NCBI RefSeq assembly: GCF_027706725.1
Contig: NZ_JAQFWQ010000051.1
Coordinates: 1-46,880, forward strand
Reading direction: 5' to 3'
From: Nocardiopsis endophytica
Lineage (GTDB): Bacteria; Actinomycetota; Actinomycetes; Streptosporangiales; Streptosporangiaceae
DNA length: 46,880 bases
Position numbers and translations under genes: made by a program. Of the stretch, positions 28,073 to 36,132 are shown piece by piece. The notes beneath the pieces were generated by a model, which was given only the letters and a program-made list of their open reading frames with translations, searched no databases and was not told the DNA's origin. How positions within the stretch are numbered: the stretch's first letter is position 1; every line of letters starts with the position of its first letter.

Positions 28073-29092
28073 GTGAAGGTCCTGCTGACCGGGGGAGCGG
28101 GCTACATCGGCACCCACACCGCGGTCGAACTGGCCGCGGCCGGGCACGACCCGGTGGTCTTCGACGCGCTCTACAACAGCCGCCCCGAGGCGGTGCGCAG
28201 GGTGGAGCGGATCACCGGCCGCACCGTCCCCTTCGTCGAGGGCGACTGCGCCGACCGCGCCGCCGTCGAGCGGGCCTTCGCCGAGCACCGCCCCGACGCG
28301 GTGATCCACTGCGCCGGCCTCAAGGCCGTCGGGGAGTCCACCGAGCGGCCGCTGGCCTACTACCGCAACAACCTCGACGGCGTGCTCGCCCTGTGCGAGG
28401 TGATGGCCGAACACGGCGTGTTCCGCCTGGTGTTCAGCTCCTCGGCCACCGTCTACGGCGACCCGGCCACCGTCCCCATCACCGAGGACATGCCGCTGTC
28501 GGCGACCAACCCCTACGGCGCCACCAAGCTGTTCGCCGAGCGCATCCTCGCCGACGCGGCCGCCGCCGACCCGCGCTGGCACGCGGTGTCGCTGCGCTAC
28601 TTCAACCCGATCGGCGCCCACCCCAGCGGCCTCATCGGGGAGGACCCGCGCGGCGTGCCCGCCAACCTCTTCCCCTACATGTCCCAGGCGGCCACCGGCC
28701 GCCGGGAGGCGCTGCGGGTCTTCGGCGACGACTACCCCACCCCCGACGGCACCGGGGTGCGCGACTACCTGCACGTGGTCGACCTGGCCCGGGGGCACGT
28801 GGCCGCGCTGGAGCACCTGGACGACGCCCCCGGCCACCGCGTGTACAACCTGGGCACCGGCCAGGGGACCTCGGTGCTGGAGGCGGTGCGCGCCTTCGAG
28901 GAGGCCACCGGCGCGGCTGTCCCGCGCGAGGTGGTCGGCCGCCGCCCGGGCGACATCGCCGTCTGCTACGCCGACCCGTCGGCGGCCCTGCGCGACCTGG
29001 GGTGGAAGACCGAGCTGTCGATGGCCGAGGCGTGCGCCGACGCCTGGCGCTGGCAGACGCGGAACCCGGACGGCTACGCGGCCGCGGAGTAG
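28073..29092 (+). CDS. galE: UDP-glucose 4-epimerase
   Basis: A 339-residue extended short-chain dehydrogenase. The NAD motif is LLTGGAGYIG, FSSSATVYG contains the catalytic serine region, and NPYGATK provides Y148 and K152. The VDLARGHVAAL and GTGQGTSVLE segments are GalE-typical. It interconverts UDP-glucose and UDP-galactose for the Leloir pathway and envelope polysaccharide. GTG at 28073 has GAGGGGAG 8 nt upstream. There are no other galactose genes nearby. Confidence 0.94.
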   Translation: MKVLLTGGAGYIGTHTAVELAAAGHDPVVFDALYNSRPEAVRRVERITGRTVPFVEGDCADRAAVERAFAEHRPDAVIHCAGLKAVGESTERPLAYYRNNLDGVLALCEVMAEHGVFRLVFSSSATVYGDPATVPITEDMPLSATNPYGATKLFAERILADAAAADPRWHAVSLRYFNPIGAHPSGLIGEDPRGVPANLFPYMSQAATGRREALRVFGDDYPTPDGTGVRDYLHVVDLARGHVAALEHLDDAPGHRVYNLGTGQGTSVLEAVRAFEEATGAAVPREVVGRRPGDIAVCYADPSAALRDLGWKTELSMAEACADAWRWQTRNPDGYAAAE

Positions 29093-29135
29093 CGGGGAGG
29101 GGCCGGTCGGCGCCCCGACCTCGGGGAAGCGTGGT

Positions 29136-29147
29136 TACCGAACGGTA
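29136..29147. promoter_or_regulatory. Palindromic operator-like site TACCGAACGGTA
   Basis: Perfect TACCG/CGGTA half-sites around a central AA, in the galE-dehydrogenase gap and 21 nt upstream of the downstream -10 box. The form resembles TetR-family operators. No regulator gene is adjacent. Confidence 0.5.
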
Positions 29148-29168
29148 GTCAGGGGACGCCCGCCGAAC

Positions 29169-29174
29169 TATGCT
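29169..29174 (+). promoter_or_regulatory. -10 hexamer (TATGCT), likely leaderless start
   Basis: TATGCT fits TANNNT and ends 6 nt before the ATG at 29181. No ribosome site lies between. Confidence 0.5.
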
Positions 29175-29180
29175 CCCCGC

Positions 29181-30755
29181 ATGGGTACCGACACGCGAAC
29201 CACCGCAGAGCCCCCCGTCCTGGACCCCGCGCTGGTCGACCGCCTCACCGGACGCGTGCAGAGCACCACCGGCCACACGGCGGCCACCCACGCCCCCTTC
29301 ACCGGCAAGCCCCTGGCCGAGCTGCCGGTCTCCTCCGCCGCGGACGTCGCCCGCGCCTTCGAGCGCGCCCGCGCCGCCCAGCGCGCGTGGGCCGAGCTCA
29401 CCCCCGCCGAGCGCGCCGCCCCCGTGCTGCGCTTCCACGACCTGGTGCTCGACCGCCAGCGGGAGATCCTCGACATCATCCAGCTGGAGACCGGCAAGGC
29501 CCGGCGCCACGCCTTCGAGGAGGTCTACGACGCCGCCGCCGGCCCACTGCACTACGCCCGCAGCGCCCCCCGCCTGCTCGGCCGCCGCCGCGTCCCCGGC
29601 GCCATGCCCGTCGCCACCCGCGCCTACGTGCACCACCAGGCCAAGGGCGCCGTCTCGGTCATCACCCCCTGGAACTACCCGCTGTCGCTGCCGGTCAGCG
29701 ACGCCGTCCCCGCCCTGCTCGCCGGCAACGCCGTCGTCGCCAAGCCCGACACCCAGACCGCCCTCACCGCGCTGTGGGCCATCGACCTGCTCGTCGAGGC
29801 CGGGCTCCCCGAGGACCTGTGGATCCCCGTCATCGGCGAGCCCGCCGAGATCGGCGACCCGCTCATCGACCACGCCGACTACGTCGCCTTCACCGGCTCC
29901 AGCGCCGCCGGGGCCTCCATCGCCCAGCGCGCCGCCGCCCGCCTCATCGGCTGCTCGGCCGAGCTCGGCGGCAAGAACCCGATGATCGTGTGCGAGGACG
30001 CCGACGTCGAGTGGACCGTCGAGGGCGCGCTGCGCTCCTGCTTCAGCAACGCCGGGCAGCTGTGCATCTCCACCGAGCGGATGTACGTGCACGACGCCGT
30101 CTACGACGCCTTCGTGCCGCGCCTGGCCGAGGCCGTGCGGAACATGGAGCTGTCGACCGCCTTCGACTTCTCCGCCGACATGGGCTCGCTCACCTACCGG
30201 CGCCAGTACGACCGGGTCGTCCAGCACGTCGAGGACGCCCGCGCCAAGGGCGCCGAGATCCTCGCCGGCGGCCGCCCCCGCCCCGACCTGGGGCCGCTGT
30301 TCTACGAGCCCACCCTGATGACCGGGGTCGAGCCCGCCATGGAGGCCTGCGGCGGGGAGACCTTCGGCCCCGTCGTCTCCATCTACCGCTACCGCGACGA
30401 CAACGAGGCCGTGGACCTGGCCAACGACACCGACTACGGCCTCAACGCCAGCGTGTGGACCCGCGACACCGCGCGCGGGCGCCGCCTGGCCGAGCGCATC
30501 CGCTCGGGCACGGTCAACATCAACGAGGGCTTCGCCGCCGCCTGGGCCAGCTACGGCGGCCCCATGGGCGGCATGAAGCGCTCCGGCCTGGGCCGCCGCC
30601 ACGGCGCCGAGGGGCTGCTGCGCTTCACCGAGCCGCAGACCATCGCCAGCCAGCACTACATCGGCTTCGGCGGCCCGCCCGGGATGGACTACGACAAGGT
30701 GGCCGCGCTCATGACGGCCGGCGCCCGGATGATGAAGCGGTTCCGGCTCCGATGA
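29181..30755 (+). CDS. gabD2: Succinate-semialdehyde dehydrogenase (NADP+) family aldehyde dehydrogenase
   Basis: A 524-residue aldehyde dehydrogenase. The catalytic cysteine is C295 in NAGQLCISTER and the general base is E261 in AELGGKNP. TPWNYPLSLPVSDAVPALLAGNAVVAKPD forms the cofactor region. The overall pattern (MGSLTYRRQYDRVVQHVEDARAKGAEILAGG, INEGFAAAWASYGGPMGGMKRSG) resembles the actinobacterial SSADH2 group, which oxidises succinate semialdehyde, but the substrate is inferred from family only. It lies under a possible TetR-type operator, 48 bp upstream of guaA. Confidence 0.8.
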   Translation: MGTDTRTTAEPPVLDPALVDRLTGRVQSTTGHTAATHAPFTGKPLAELPVSSAADVARAFERARAAQRAWAELTPAERAAPVLRFHDLVLDRQREILDIIQLETGKARRHAFEEVYDAAAGPLHYARSAPRLLGRRRVPGAMPVATRAYVHHQAKGAVSVITPWNYPLSLPVSDAVPALLAGNAVVAKPDTQTALTALWAIDLLVEAGLPEDLWIPVIGEPAEIGDPLIDHADYVAFTGSSAAGASIAQRAAARLIGCSAELGGKNPMIVCEDADVEWTVEGALRSCFSNAGQLCISTERMYVHDAVYDAFVPRLAEAVRNMELSTAFDFSADMGSLTYRRQYDRVVQHVEDARAKGAEILAGGRPRPDLGPLFYEPTLMTGVEPAMEACGGETFGPVVSIYRYRDDNEAVDLANDTDYGLNASVWTRDTARGRRLAERIRSGTVNINEGFAAAWASYGGPMGGMKRSGLGRRHGAEGLLRFTEPQTIASQHYIGFGGPPGMDYDKVAALMTAGARMMKRFRLR

Positions 30756-30760
30756 GGCCC

Positions 30761-30766
30761 TAAACT
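30761..30766 (+). promoter_or_regulatory. guaA -10 hexamer (TAAACT)
   Basis: TAAACT fits TANNNT in the 48-bp gap before guaA, leaving a leader of about 30 nt that includes the GGGAAGG ribosome site. Confidence 0.5.
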
Positions 30767-30803
30767 GGTGTCGATCCACATCTACCTGCGGGAAGGCCGA
30801 TAC

Positions 30804-32390
30804 GTGTCCCTTGCCGGTGCTGGCGACAGCACGTTCGACACCGTTCTCGTCGTCGACTTCGGCGCGCAGTACGCGCAGTTGATCGCGCGGCGGGTGCGCG
30901 AATGCCACGTCTACAGCGAGATCGTCCCCTCGACGATGCCCGTCGAGGAGATGCTCGCCAAGGAGCCCAAGGCGATCATCCTGTCCGGCGGCCCCTCGTC
31001 GGTGTACGCCGACGGCGCGCCGCAGGCCCCCGAGGGCCTGTTCTCCACCGGGGTGCCCACCTTCGGCATCTGCTACGGCTTCCAGGCCATGGTGCAGGCG
31101 CTGGGCGGCACCGTCGCCCGGACCGGGCTCAGCGAGTTCGGCCGCACCCGCGCCGAGCTGGCCACCGACTCCGTGCTGTTCACCGGGGCGCCCGCCGAGC
31201 AGTCGGTGTGGATGTCGCACGGCGACTCGGTCACCGAGGCGCCGGAGGGCTTCCGGACCACCGGCACCACCGCCGGGGCGCCCGTCGCCGCGATCGAGGA
31301 CGCCGGGCGCGGCCTGTTCGGCGTGCAGTTCCACCCCGAGGTGATGCACACCGAGCACGGCCAGGAGGTGCTGCGCCGGTTCCTGTACGAGGGCGCCGGG
31401 TGCCGCCCCACCTGGACCATGGTGAACATCGTCGATGAGCAGGTGGAGCGGATCCGCGCCGAGGTCGGCTCCAAGCGGGTCATCTGCGCGCTCAGCGGCG
31501 GCGTGGACTCGGCGGTCGCCGGTGCGCTCGTCCAGCGGGCCGTCGGCGACCAGCTGACCTGCGTCTTCGTGGACCACGGGCTGCTGCGCAAGGGCGAGGC
31601 CGAGCAGGTGGAGAAGGACTACGTCGCCGCCACCGGGGCGCGCCTGGTGGTGGTCGACGCCCAGGACCGGTTCCTGGACGCGCTGGCCGGGGTGAGCGAC
31701 CCCGAGGACAAGCGCAAGATCATCGGCCGGGAGTTCATCCGCGTCTTCGAGCAGGCCGCCCGCGAGGTGGTCGCCGAGGCCGGGGCCGGCGGCGAGGAGG
31801 TCGAGTTCCTCGTCCAGGGCACCCTGTACCCGGACGTGGTCGAGTCCGGCGGCGGCACCGGCACCGCCAACATCAAGTCCCACCACAACGTCGGCGGGCT
31901 CCCCGACGACCTGGCGTTCACCCTGGTCGAGCCGCTCCGCGAGCTGTTCAAGGACGAGGTGCGCCGGGTCGGCGAGGAGCTGGGCCTGCCCCCGGAGATG
32001 GTGTGGCGCCAGCCCTTCCCCGGACCGGGGCTGGGCATCCGCATCGTGGGCGAGGTCACCCGCGACCGCCTGGAGGTGCTGCGCGAGGCCGACGCGATCG
32101 CCCGCGAGGAGCTCACCCGCGCCGGGCTGGACCGCGACATCTGGCAGTGCCCCGTGGTGCTGCTGGCCGGGGTCCGGTCGGTGGGCGTCCAGGGCGACGG
32201 GCGCACCTACGGCCACCCCGTGGTGCTGCGCCCCGTCAGCAGCGAGGACGCGATGACCGCGGACTGGTCGCGGCTGCCCTACGAGGTGCTGGCGACCATC
32301 TCCAACCGGATCACCAACGAGGTGCGCGAGATCAACCGGGTGGTGCTGGACGTGACCAGCAAGCCCCCGGGCACCATCGAGTGGGAGTGA
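30804..32390 (+). CDS. guaA: GMP synthase (glutamine-hydrolysing)
   Basis: A 528-residue two-domain enzyme converting XMP to GMP. The glutaminase domain has nucleophile C90 in GICYGFQ and FHPEV. The ATP-pyrophosphatase domain has SGGVDSA. The C-terminal dimerisation part contains [13 protein letters not shown] and ends in [11 protein letters not shown] at 30804 has GGGAAGG upstream; a GTG at 30768 would add 12 non-conserved residues. It completes the GMP branch begun by guaB. A strong hairpin follows. Confidence 0.96.
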   Translation: MSLAGAGDSTFDTVLVVDFGAQYAQLIARRVRECHVYSEIVPSTMPVEEMLAKEPKAIILSGGPSSVYADGAPQAPEGLFSTGVPTFGICYGFQAMVQALGGTVARTGLSEFGRTRAELATDSVLFTGAPAEQSVWMSHGDSVTEAPEGFRTTGTTAGAPVAAIEDAGRGLFGVQFHPEVMHTEHGQEVLRRFLYEGAGCRPTWTMVNIVDEQVERIRAEVGSKRVICALSGGVDSAVAGALVQRAVGDQLTCVFVDHGLLRKGEAEQVEKDYVAATGARLVVVDAQDRFLDALAGVSDPEDKRKIIGREFIRVFEQAAREVVAEAGAGGEEVEFLVQGTLYPDVVESGGGTGTANIKSHHNVGGLPDDLAFTLVEPLRELFKDEVRRVGEELGLPPEMVWRQPFPGPGLGIRIVGEVTRDRLEVLREADAIAREELTRAGLDRDIWQCPVVLLAGVRSVGVQGDGRTYGHPVVLRPVSSEDAMTADWSRLPYEVLATISNRITNEVREINRVVLDVTSKPPGTIEWE

Positions 32391-32406
32391 CGGAGACGGC
32401 GAGGGT

Positions 32407-32439
32407 GTGGGCCCCGGCGGCGCGGTCGCCGGGGCCCAC
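32407..32439. terminator. Bidirectional terminator after guaA
   Basis: A perfect 13-bp stem (32407-32419 with 32427-32439, GTGGGCCCCGGCG/CGCCGGGGCCCAC), 7-nt loop, between convergent guaA and the pseudokinase receptor gene. Confidence 0.8.
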
Positions 32440-32441
32440 GC

Positions 32442-34322
32442 TCAGTCCAGCCGGATGAAGTCGGCGCGCTGCGCCAGGTCGGGGTAGTCGAGCCCGCAGT
32501 AGCCCACGTCCTCGCTGTCGCGGCGGATGTCCACGCTCGCCGTCGGCGCCAGGCCGCAGTACCAGCCGTCGACGTCCTCGACGACGTACCCGGTGCCGGC
32601 CTTCTGGTCGTCGGGCATGCCCAGGTAGGTCTCGGTGGCCGCGCGGGCCGACGCGCAGGACACCTCCTCCGAGGTGCCGACGAGCATCGCCTCGTCCACC
32701 CGGGGGACGCCGTCCACCGTCCCGCACAGCCAGGTGTCCAGGTCGCCGTCGAACCCGGAGTACTCCAGGGTGAAGGTCGGTGCCTCCGGGTCCGCCCCGT
32801 ACTCCAGGCGCAGCGGGCGGCCGTCCTGCGCGACCCACAGGGAGAAGCCGTTCTCGGCCTCCCCCTCCGGGGCCGCCGTGGTGAAGGTGCCGGTGAACCG
32901 CGTGGCCTCGGCGCCGTCCACCTGCTCGTCGGTGCGCTCCTGCACCTCCATGCTCTCGGCGAGCTCGGTGAATGGTGCGGCGGCCGCGTCGCGGTCCAGC
33001 CGCTCCGCCCACGGCGATCCCTCGACCTGCGCCTGGATGTAGTGGTCGGTCAGGCCCTGGTTCAACGCGGGGTCCGAGTAGACGCTGCGCTGCTTCCCGG
33101 CGCCCGAATCGGGCAGCCACAGCGTCTGGGTGCCCGGCTCCCCTTCGGCGATCAGCAGGAACACGTCCGGGTCGGCGCGGAAGACGAGCTCGGAGCGGCG
33201 CGGCTCGGGGCCGCCCTCGTCGACCTCCTCCTCCACCCGGTAGGAGTCGGTCTCCTCGAAGAGCGTGACGATGCCGTCCACGACCTCCTCGGCGCTCCCC
33301 AGCTCAGGGGAAGGGCTGGGCGAGGGGGACGGCGGCGGCGCGGGCGCGTCCCCGGCGACCGTGCGGGCCGTGTACAGGCCGCCCACCCCGATGCCGGTGG
33401 TGCCCAGGACCGCCACCGCGATGACCGCCGCGAGCTTCCCGGCGGAGATGCTCCCCATGGCCGCGGGGGCCTCAGCGGCGGAGGCGGACGGCGGCGCGGC
33501 CGCGTCCCAGTCCCCGTCCGGCCACCCGGCCGCGGTGCGGGCGACGTCCGCCCACAGCGACGAGAGCAGGCCGCGCAGCGTGTCCGCCAGGTCCTCGGTC
33601 GGCACCGAGCGGATGTCCTGGTCGATCGCGAAGTCGACCAGGCCCCGGTAGATCGACTCGGCCTCCGGGCGCGCCAGGGGGCGCGCGTCCATGGCCGCGC
33701 TCAGCATCGGCCGCAGCGAGGCGGGGACGCCCTCCAGGTCGGGGGCGCCGTCCGGCCCGTACGGGGAGCGGCCGGTCCCGGCCGCGGCGACCAGGGCGCC
33801 CCACGCCGCCACGTCGGCGGCGCTGTCGGCGCCCGGGCGCGGTGCACCGGTCCCCGCCGGGCGCGGCCCGGTGGCGGTGAGCACGACCCGGCCGGGGCGC
33901 AGGTCGCCGTGGACCGCGCCGACGGCGTGCATCCGGGCCACCGCCTCGGCGGTCCCCGCGGCGAACGCGAGCAGCGCGTCCGGGCCGAGTGGGCCGTGCG
34001 CGCGCAGATAGGACTCCAGGTCCGGTCCGGGGGAGTGGGCGGTGGCGATCCAGGGCGGGTCGGCCGCCGGGTCGGCGGAGACGACCTCGGGAGCGCATAC
34101 ACCGCCCGCCCCCTGCAGGGCCGCGGCGCGGCGGGCGAACACCTCGCGCACGCCGGGGTCGGAGGCGAAGGCGGGGGCGAGGACCTCCACGGCGACGCGG
34201 CGCCCGGAGGCGTCGTGGGCCCCGTACACGGTTCCCCAGCCGCCCTGCCCCAGTCGGCCGGCCAGGCGGTAGGGGCCGATGCGCGCGGGGTCGCCCGGCG
34301 CCGGCGGTCCGAGTCCGGCCAT
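32442..34322 (-). CDS. Single-pass membrane receptor with degenerate Ser/Thr kinase domain (pseudokinase)
   Basis: A 626-residue protein built like a PASTA-type or sensor kinase: cytoplasmic kinase fold (about 15-260), one membrane helix (about 295-318), a Pro/Ser linker and an extracytoplasmic domain to the end. The Gly-rich loop GQGGWGTVY remains, but the VAxK lysine is Glu (E46 in VAVEVL), HRDLKPxN reads HGDLRPGR (138-145) and no DFG is recognisable, so phosphotransfer is unlikely. The outer domain (SYRVEEEV... SELVFRADPDVFLLIA) resembles LppX/LprG-like lipoprotein folds and has four cysteines near the end. ATG at 34322 has AAGGAAG upstream. Confidence 0.8.
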   Translation of the reverse strand: MAGLGPPAPGDPARIGPYRLAGRLGQGGWGTVYGAHDASGRRVAVEVLAPAFASDPGVREVFARRAAALQGAGGVCAPEVVSADPAADPPWIATAHSPGPDLESYLRAHGPLGPDALLAFAAGTAEAVARMHAVGAVHGDLRPGRVVLTATGPRPAGTGAPRPGADSAADVAAWGALVAAAGTGRSPYGPDGAPDLEGVPASLRPMLSAAMDARPLARPEAESIYRGLVDFAIDQDIRSVPTEDLADTLRGLLSSLWADVARTAAGWPDGDWDAAAPPSASAAEAPAAMGSISAGKLAAVIAVAVLGTTGIGVGGLYTARTVAGDAPAPPPSPSPSPSPELGSAEEVVDGIVTLFEETDSYRVEEEVDEGGPEPRRSELVFRADPDVFLLIAEGEPGTQTLWLPDSGAGKQRSVYSDPALNQGLTDHYIQAQVEGSPWAERLDRDAAAAPFTELAESMEVQERTDEQVDGAEATRFTGTFTTAAPEGEAENGFSLWVAQDGRPLRLEYGADPEAPTFTLEYSGFDGDLDTWLCGTVDGVPRVDEAMLVGTSEEVSCASARAATETYLGMPDDQKAGTGYVVEDVDGWYCGLAPTASVDIRRDSEDVGYCGLDYPDLAQRADFIRLD

Positions 34323-34377
34323 GAGCGTCTTCCTTACTAATGCGGGGAGCCCGCACGAGCATGGAGGAAGGGGGGAG

Positions 34378-34413
34378 GGCTCGCACGGGGGGTGTCAGGC
34401 ACGTGTGCGAGCC
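34378..34413. terminator. 9-bp hairpin between coxG and the receptor gene
   Basis: GGCTCGCAC (34378-34386) pairs with GTGCGAGCC (34405-34413). It sits downstream of coxG and upstream of the receptor gene on the same strand. A TAGGAT hexamer reads on the minus strand at 34420-34415 and could be the receptor -10 box. Confidence 0.45.
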
Positions 34414-34522
34414 GATCCTACGCCGAACCGGAGAATCGTAAGGGGGGATGCCGGTGAGTTGGGCCCCGTCCGGGCCGGGTGGGCCCCGGACCCTCGGGGG
34501 CCGCACCCGGACCCACCCGGGC

Positions 34523-35272
34523 TCACCCCTGTCTTCTCCTCCTGCTCCTCCTGCCCCGGCGCCTGAGCCAGCGGACGCCCAGGAACAGCACCAGGACCCC
34601 CGCGGCCAGCGGGACCAGGCGCTTGAGCACGGGCGCTCCGGCCGCCCGCAGCACGTCCAGGGCCTCCTCCTCGGCCTCCGCCGCGCTGCCGGCGGCCCGG
34701 TGCACGGCGTGGACCGCGTGCACCGCGCTCGCGGCCTCGTGGGCCGGGGCCCTGCCGTCGGCCCCGGACGCGGCGGGCTCGGGGGCGGCGGGCCGGTCCT
34801 CCGGCTCCGGGGCGGCCTCCCCGGAGGCCAGCTCCTCCGCCAAGGACTCGGCGAACCTGTTCACCAGGCGGCCGCTCACGTCCGCCATCACGCCGCGCCC
34901 GAACTGGGCCACCCGGCCCGTCACCTTCAGGTCCGCCACGACCTCCACCCGCGTCGCCCCGGCGCCGTCGTCGGCCAGCGTCGCCACCACGGACGCCGAC
35001 GCCGTGCCGCTGCCCCGGGCCTCCTTGCCCGAGGCCTCGATGCGCACCCTCCGCGCGTCGGCGTCCTTCTCGGTGAAACGGGCCTGCCCGCGGTAGGTCA
35101 CCGTGATCGGCCCGACCTTCACCCTCACCTTCCCGGTGACCGTGTCGCCGTCGACCGACTCCAGGGTCGCCCCCGGCACGCACGGCGCCACCCGCTCCGG
35201 GTCCAGCAGCACCTCCCACGCGCGCCCCACCGGGACCGGGACCCCGAACCCGTGCTCCAGTCGCATGCTCAC
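34523..35272 (-). CDS. coxG: CoxG-family SRPBCC protein with C-terminal membrane anchor
   Basis: A 249-residue protein. Residues 1 to about 150 form the CoxG/SRPBCC domain (GFGVPVPVGRAWEVLLDPERVAPCVPGATLE, KVRVKVGPITVTYRGQARF, VAQFGRGVMADVSGRLVNRFAESL). An Ala/Glu/Pro-rich linker leads to a C-terminal hydrophobic helix (LVPLAAGVLVLFLGVRW) and a basic tail. In Oligotropha, CoxG anchors CO dehydrogenase to the membrane, which fits. GTG at 35272 overlaps the coxM stop by GTGA and is preceded by a G-rich ribosome site. Confidence 0.85.
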   Translation of the reverse strand: MSMRLEHGFGVPVPVGRAWEVLLDPERVAPCVPGATLESVDGDTVTGKVRVKVGPITVTYRGQARFTEKDADARRVRIEASGKEARGSGTASASVVATLADDGAGATRVEVVADLKVTGRVAQFGRGVMADVSGRLVNRFAESLAEELASGEAAPEPEDRPAAPEPAASGADGRAPAHEAASAVHAVHAVHRAAGSAAEAEEEALDVLRAAGAPVLKRLVPLAAGVLVLFLGVRWLRRRGRRSRRRRQG

Positions 35273-36132
35273 GCTGGTCCCCCCTCCGATCCCGCCGCAT
35301 GTGCCAGCGCCCGCCCGGCCAGCACCCCGGCCAGGTGCCGCCGGTAGTCGGCGCCGCCGTTCAGGTCGCTCGGCGGCGACCCCGCCCCCGCGGCCTGGGC
35401 CCCGGCGGCGCGCAGGTCCTCCGCCCCGGCGGCACCGGCGCAGGCCCGCTCGGCCTCCCCGGCCCGCACCGGCACCGGCGCCATGTTGGCCAGCCCGACC
35501 CGCGCCTCGGCCACGGCCCCGTTCTCCCGCCGCACCGCCGCGGCCACCCCGACCACCGCCCACGCCTGGGCGGTGCGGGTGAACTTCTCGTAGTGGAACC
35601 CCCAGCCGGTGAGCTTGGGCACCCGCACCGCCGCCAGCACCTCGCCCGGCTCCAGGGCGGTGGTCAGGTAGTCGGCGAAGAACTCCGGCGCCGGGACGGT
35701 GCGGGCGCCGCCCGGCCCCTCCACCTCCATCTCGGCGCCCAGCGCCAGCACGGCGGCGGGCAGGTCGGCGGCCGGGTCGGCGTGCGCCAGCGACCCGCCG
35801 AGCGTGCCGCGGTGGCGCACCGCCGGGTCGGCCACGGTCCGCGCCGCCATCGCCAGCAGCGCGCAGTGCTCGGCCACCAGCGGGTCGCGGACCAGCTCGT
35901 GGTGGGTGGTCAGGGCGCCGATCCGCAGCGCGCCGCCGTCGTCGGCCACCCCGCGCAGCCCGTCCACCCCGGACAGGTCCACCACGGTGGTGGGCGCGGC
36001 CAGCCGGAACCGCAGCAGCGGCACCAGGCTCTGCCCGCCCGCCAGCGCCTTGGCGTCCTCGTCGGCGGCCAGCGCCGCGACCGCCGCGCCCAGCGAGTCC
36101 GGGCGCAGGTACTCGAACGGGGCCGGGATCAT
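35269..36132 (-). CDS. coxM: CoxM-type FAD-binding subunit of a molybdenum hydroxylase
   Basis: A 287-residue flavoprotein subunit. The two FAD motifs are AGGQS (31-35) and TLGGS (110-114), the latter followed by LAHADPAAD, characteristic of CoxM/xanthine dehydrogenase medium subunits. The FHYEKFTRTAQAWAVVGVAAAV segment and CO_deh_flav C-terminal region are present. It carries electrons from the [2Fe-2S] subunit to FAD. ATG at 36132 overlaps the coxL stop by ATGA. Confidence 0.93.
   Translation of the reverse strand: MIPAPFEYLRPDSLGAAVAALAADEDAKALAGGQSLVPLLRFRLAAPTTVVDLSGVDGLRGVADDGGALRIGALTTHHELVRDPLVAEHCALLAMAARTVADPAVRHRGTLGGSLAHADPAADLPAAVLALGAEMEVEGPGGARTVPAPEFFADYLTTALEPGEVLAAVRVPKLTGWGFHYEKFTRTAQAWAVVGVAAAVRRENGAVAEARVGLANMAPVPVRAGEAERACAGAAGAEDLRAAGAQAAGAGSPPSDLNGGADYRRHLAGVLAGRALAHAAGSEGGPA

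Noticed and set aside
34395-35300. Alternative 301-codon minus-strand frame over coxG
   Set aside because: Gly/Arg-rich out-of-phase translation; the coxG frame has clear family motifs and the 4-nt overlap with coxM.
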